The translations under genes and the position numbers were made by a program. The notes below the pieces were generated by a model, which was given only the letters and a program-made list of their open reading frames with translations, was not told where the DNA came from and did not search any database. Of a DNA stretch of 6,059 bases, positions 4,807 to 6,059 are shown one piece after another. Within the stretch, counting starts at the first letter, position 1; every line of letters starts with the position of its first letter. Origin of the DNA: Defluviitaleaceae bacterium (GTDB lineage: Bacteria > Bacillota > Clostridia > Lachnospirales > WQUN01); NCBI GenBank assembly GCA_009782245.1, contig WRKK01000196.1, positions 1 to 6,059 on the forward strand, in the 5' to 3' direction.

Positions 4807-5244
4807 ATGGATATTAACAAGGTAAAATACAGCCAATTAACCGCCACCGAGGGCGAAAATTTAGCCCCAGTGCTGACGGAATTGGAAATAGATTTTGGCA
4901 GATTATGCGAATTTTTGAAATTCCCACATAATCTAGTTTTTGTTGCAAAAATCGGAAACGAGATTTGTGGCTTTATTTACGGCTATTCTCTTATGTCGCT
5001 GGACTCGCCACCGCAATTATTTGTGTATTCTGTGGATGTTTTGGAGAAATATCAAAATCTCGGAATTGGCACAAAATTATTCCAATACGTAGTGGATTTT
5101 AGCCGAGAAAACGGCTTTGCGGAGTGTTACGTTATGACGGACAAAGCAAACAAACGTGCGTGTCGCATTTACGAAAAAGCAGGCGGCAAAAATGACTACG
5201 ATGACGAAATTATTTATGTCGTCAAGCACGAGAGAAATCTTTGA
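4807..5244 (+). CDS. GNAT-family N-acetyltransferase, AAC(3)-I-like
   Basis: A 145-aa protein with a full GNAT fold, which moves an acetyl group from acetyl-CoA to an amine. The strand LFVYSVDVLEKYQNLGIGTKLF (71-92) contains the acetyl-CoA pyrophosphate loop Q83-N-L-G86-I-G88. Motif B is NKRACRIYEKAGG (115-127), with Tyr122 at the usual position of the catalytic or CoA-side Tyr. The order and the VYSVDVLEKYQNLGIG segment resemble AAC(3)-I aminoglycoside acetyltransferases, but many uncharacterised GNATs look the same, so the substrate is not assigned. GGAGG (4797-4801) lies 5 nt before the ATG. It is monocistronic in appearance, driven by a consensus promoter, and shares its control region with the macro-domain gene. 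No clear terminator follows the stop. Confidence 0.85.
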   Translation: MDINKVKYSQLTATEGENLAPVLTELEIDFGRLCEFLKFPHNLVFVAKIGNEICGFIYGYSLMSLDSPPQLFVYSVDVLEKYQNLGIGTKLFQYVVDFSRENGFAECYVMTDKANKRACRIYEKAGGKNDYDDEIIYVVKHERNL

Positions 5245-5258
5245 AATTATTCGTCAAA

Positions 5259-5291
5259 TTTTAGAAAATTCTTAGAAAAATCTTAGAAATT
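5259..5291 (+). repeat. Three 11-nt direct repeats upstream of the VanY-like gene
   Basis: The core TTAGAAA begins at 5261, 5272 and 5283, in units starting at 5259, 5270 and 5281 with the form TCTTAGAAAAA (first unit TTTTAGAAAAT, third TCTTAGAAATT). A weaker fourth unit (TATTCGTCAAA) starts at 5248 in register. Direct repeats at one helical turn are the typical binding site of OmpR/PhoB/VanR-type response regulators. The array ends just upstream of the expected -35 position of the next promoter. Confidence 0.6.
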
Positions 5292-5319
5292 TCCAACCCA
5301 AAACTTTGAAATCTACCAT

Positions 5320-5330
5320 TATAATATAAT
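5320..5330 (+). promoter_or_regulatory. -10 region for the VanY-like gene, without a good -35
   Basis: Two overlapping perfect TATAAT boxes lie at 5320-5325 and 5325-5330. At 17 nt upstream of either, no TTGACA-like hexamer is seen (CCCAAA or AACTTT). A poor -35 next to an upstream repeat array suggests an activator-dependent promoter. Confidence 0.5.
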
Positions 5331-5356
5331 TATCAAATAAATTTTGGGAGGTAATT

Positions 5357-6059
5357 ATGAAGTATTTAATGGTAGTTTTGGCGGCGGTGATGCTTGCAAT
5401 CGGCGTGGTTGTGGGGCTTGTGGCACTTTCGGAAAGATTTGCGAATTTAACGCCCATTGTGGCGGGGCCAATCCCAACAAGGGTAGAAATACTCGAAACG
5501 CACGAGAAAACAGACGCGCAAACGGCGGAAACATGGGAAGAACGCCAATTCCCACCGTCCAACTTGACATTCACGCAAGCGGACATCACAGCACTTGACG
5601 ACACAGGCTACTTAACGTTGTTAAACCGTGAAAACTCGCTAAACGTGGAGGTTGACATCAGCGAAATGCAGCAAGCGTGGCCAACTGTGCCAGTCAGCTT
5701 CGTGGACGACATTTTTCTGCACCCAACCGCTCTCGCCGCAATCAGAAAAATGATGGACGCGGCACAGGCGGACGGTTTGAGCGGACTGCACGTAACAAGC
5801 GGCTTTCGCACGTATGCACAACAGGCGGCACTGTACGCAAACGCCGCCAACAGGACGTATGTGCTACCGCCTGGGCAAAGCGAACATCACACGGGGCTTG
5901 CGGCGGACATCATGGTGGTCGGCGTGCCACAATCGGAGTTGGCACAGTCGCCGCATGGGCGGTGGATGGCGGAAAACTCGTGGCGGTTTGGGCTGATTTT
6001 ACGCTATCCGCAAGGTTCGCAAGCGGTAACAGGCGTGGCGTTTGAGCCGTGGCATTTCC
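5357..6059 (+). CDS. VanY-like D-alanyl-D-alanine carboxypeptidase, M15B family (3' end cut off)
   Basis: The frame is open from ATG 5357 (GGGAGG at 5346-5351, 5 nt upstream) to the window edge, giving 234 residues; by family length perhaps 20-40 are missing. Residues 1-27 form one hydrophobic anchor or uncleaved signal (MKYLMVVLAAVMLAIGVVVG), so the enzyme domain sits outside the membrane. Residues 28-115 are a linker with little recognisable sequence. The M15B zinc peptidase domain follows: TSGFR (147-151), S175-E-H177-H-T-G-L-A-A-D184 (SxHxxGxAxD, with His177 and Asp184 as zinc ligands) and E230-P-W-H233 (catalytic Glu and third ligand His). All key residues are present. The reaction removes the terminal D-Ala from peptidoglycan stem peptides; in van clusters this lowers vancomycin targets, but many genomes carry such genes for ordinary wall turnover. 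No vanRS or vanHAX is in view. Confidence 0.9.
   Translation, partial: MKYLMVVLAAVMLAIGVVVGLVALSERFANLTPIVAGPIPTRVEILETHEKTDAQTAETWEERQFPPSNLTFTQADITALDDTGYLTLLNRENSLNVEVDISEMQQAWPTVPVSFVDDIFLHPTALAAIRKMMDAAQADGLSGLHVTSGFRTYAQQAALYANAANRTYVLPPGQSEHHTGLAADIMVVGVPQSELAQSPHGRWMAENSWRFGLILRYPQGSQAVTGVAFEPWHF

Noticed and set aside
5272..5604. Minus-strand frames opposite the VanY N-terminus
   Set aside because: They are antisense to a gene with a clear ribosome binding site, membrane anchor and complete active-site motifs.
5677..6045. 122-aa plus-strand frame within the VanY gene
   Set aside because: It is an alternate frame of the M15B domain, rich in Arg and Gly as expected of a shadow, with no start signal.
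1..6059. CRISPR array, insertion sequence, tRNA or rRNA
   Set aside because: No regularly spaced long repeats, terminal inverted repeats with a transposase, cloverleaf or rRNA-like sequence was seen on either strand.

Overview
The window looks like chromosomal DNA of a low-to-mid GC Bacillota, most likely a Clostridia-type anaerobe. The reasons are strong AGGAGG-type ribosome binding sites 5-8 nt before most starts, several near-consensus sigma-A promoters with 17-18 nt spacers, a lipobox lipoprotein, an SRQxVSKWE-type Xre regulator, and an AAA-ATPase-like/PD-(D/E)XK gene of the kind common in gut and oral anaerobes. This placement is inference: no rRNA or marker gene is present. I see no tRNA, rRNA, CRISPR array, insertion sequence or phage gene.

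Layout. 1-256: the possible 3' end of an unidentified gene, then a noncoding stretch with a strong 9-bp hairpin. 257-628 (+): a small Xre-type regulator with an odd Gly-rich then Lys/Arg-rich tail, closed by a good terminator. A facing terminator (686-718) ends a minus-strand unit read from a promoter at 2163-2192. In transcription order this unit is a 147-aa lipoprotein (1643-2086), a possible 31-aa peptide gene (1544-1639), and an eight-helix CPBP/Abi-type membrane protein (743-1507) whose first catalytic motif is degenerate. 2372-4012 (+): a 546-aa AAA-ATPase-like protein with a C-terminal PD-(D/E)XK nuclease-like domain, with its own promoter and a 13-bp bidirectional terminator shared with the convergent macro-domain gene (4123-4596, -). 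That gene is divergent from a GNAT acetyltransferase (4807-5244, +). Their two promoters both have perfect TTGACA -35 boxes and lie back to back around a symmetric A/T tract. 5357 to the right edge (+): a nearly complete VanY-like D,D-carboxypeptidase (M15B), cut by the window end and preceded by three direct repeats at exact 11-nt steps.

How the genes may work together. Most units are single genes with their own promoter and terminator, as in an accessory or stress-response region. Two parts may be regulatory or functional systems: the lipoprotein / small peptide / CPBP operon, which has the layout of a peptide plus membrane protease or immunity protein, and the VanY gene behind an OmpR/PhoB-type direct-repeat array. 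The macro-domain and acetyltransferase genes probably share a control region. None of these links is proven by sequence alone.
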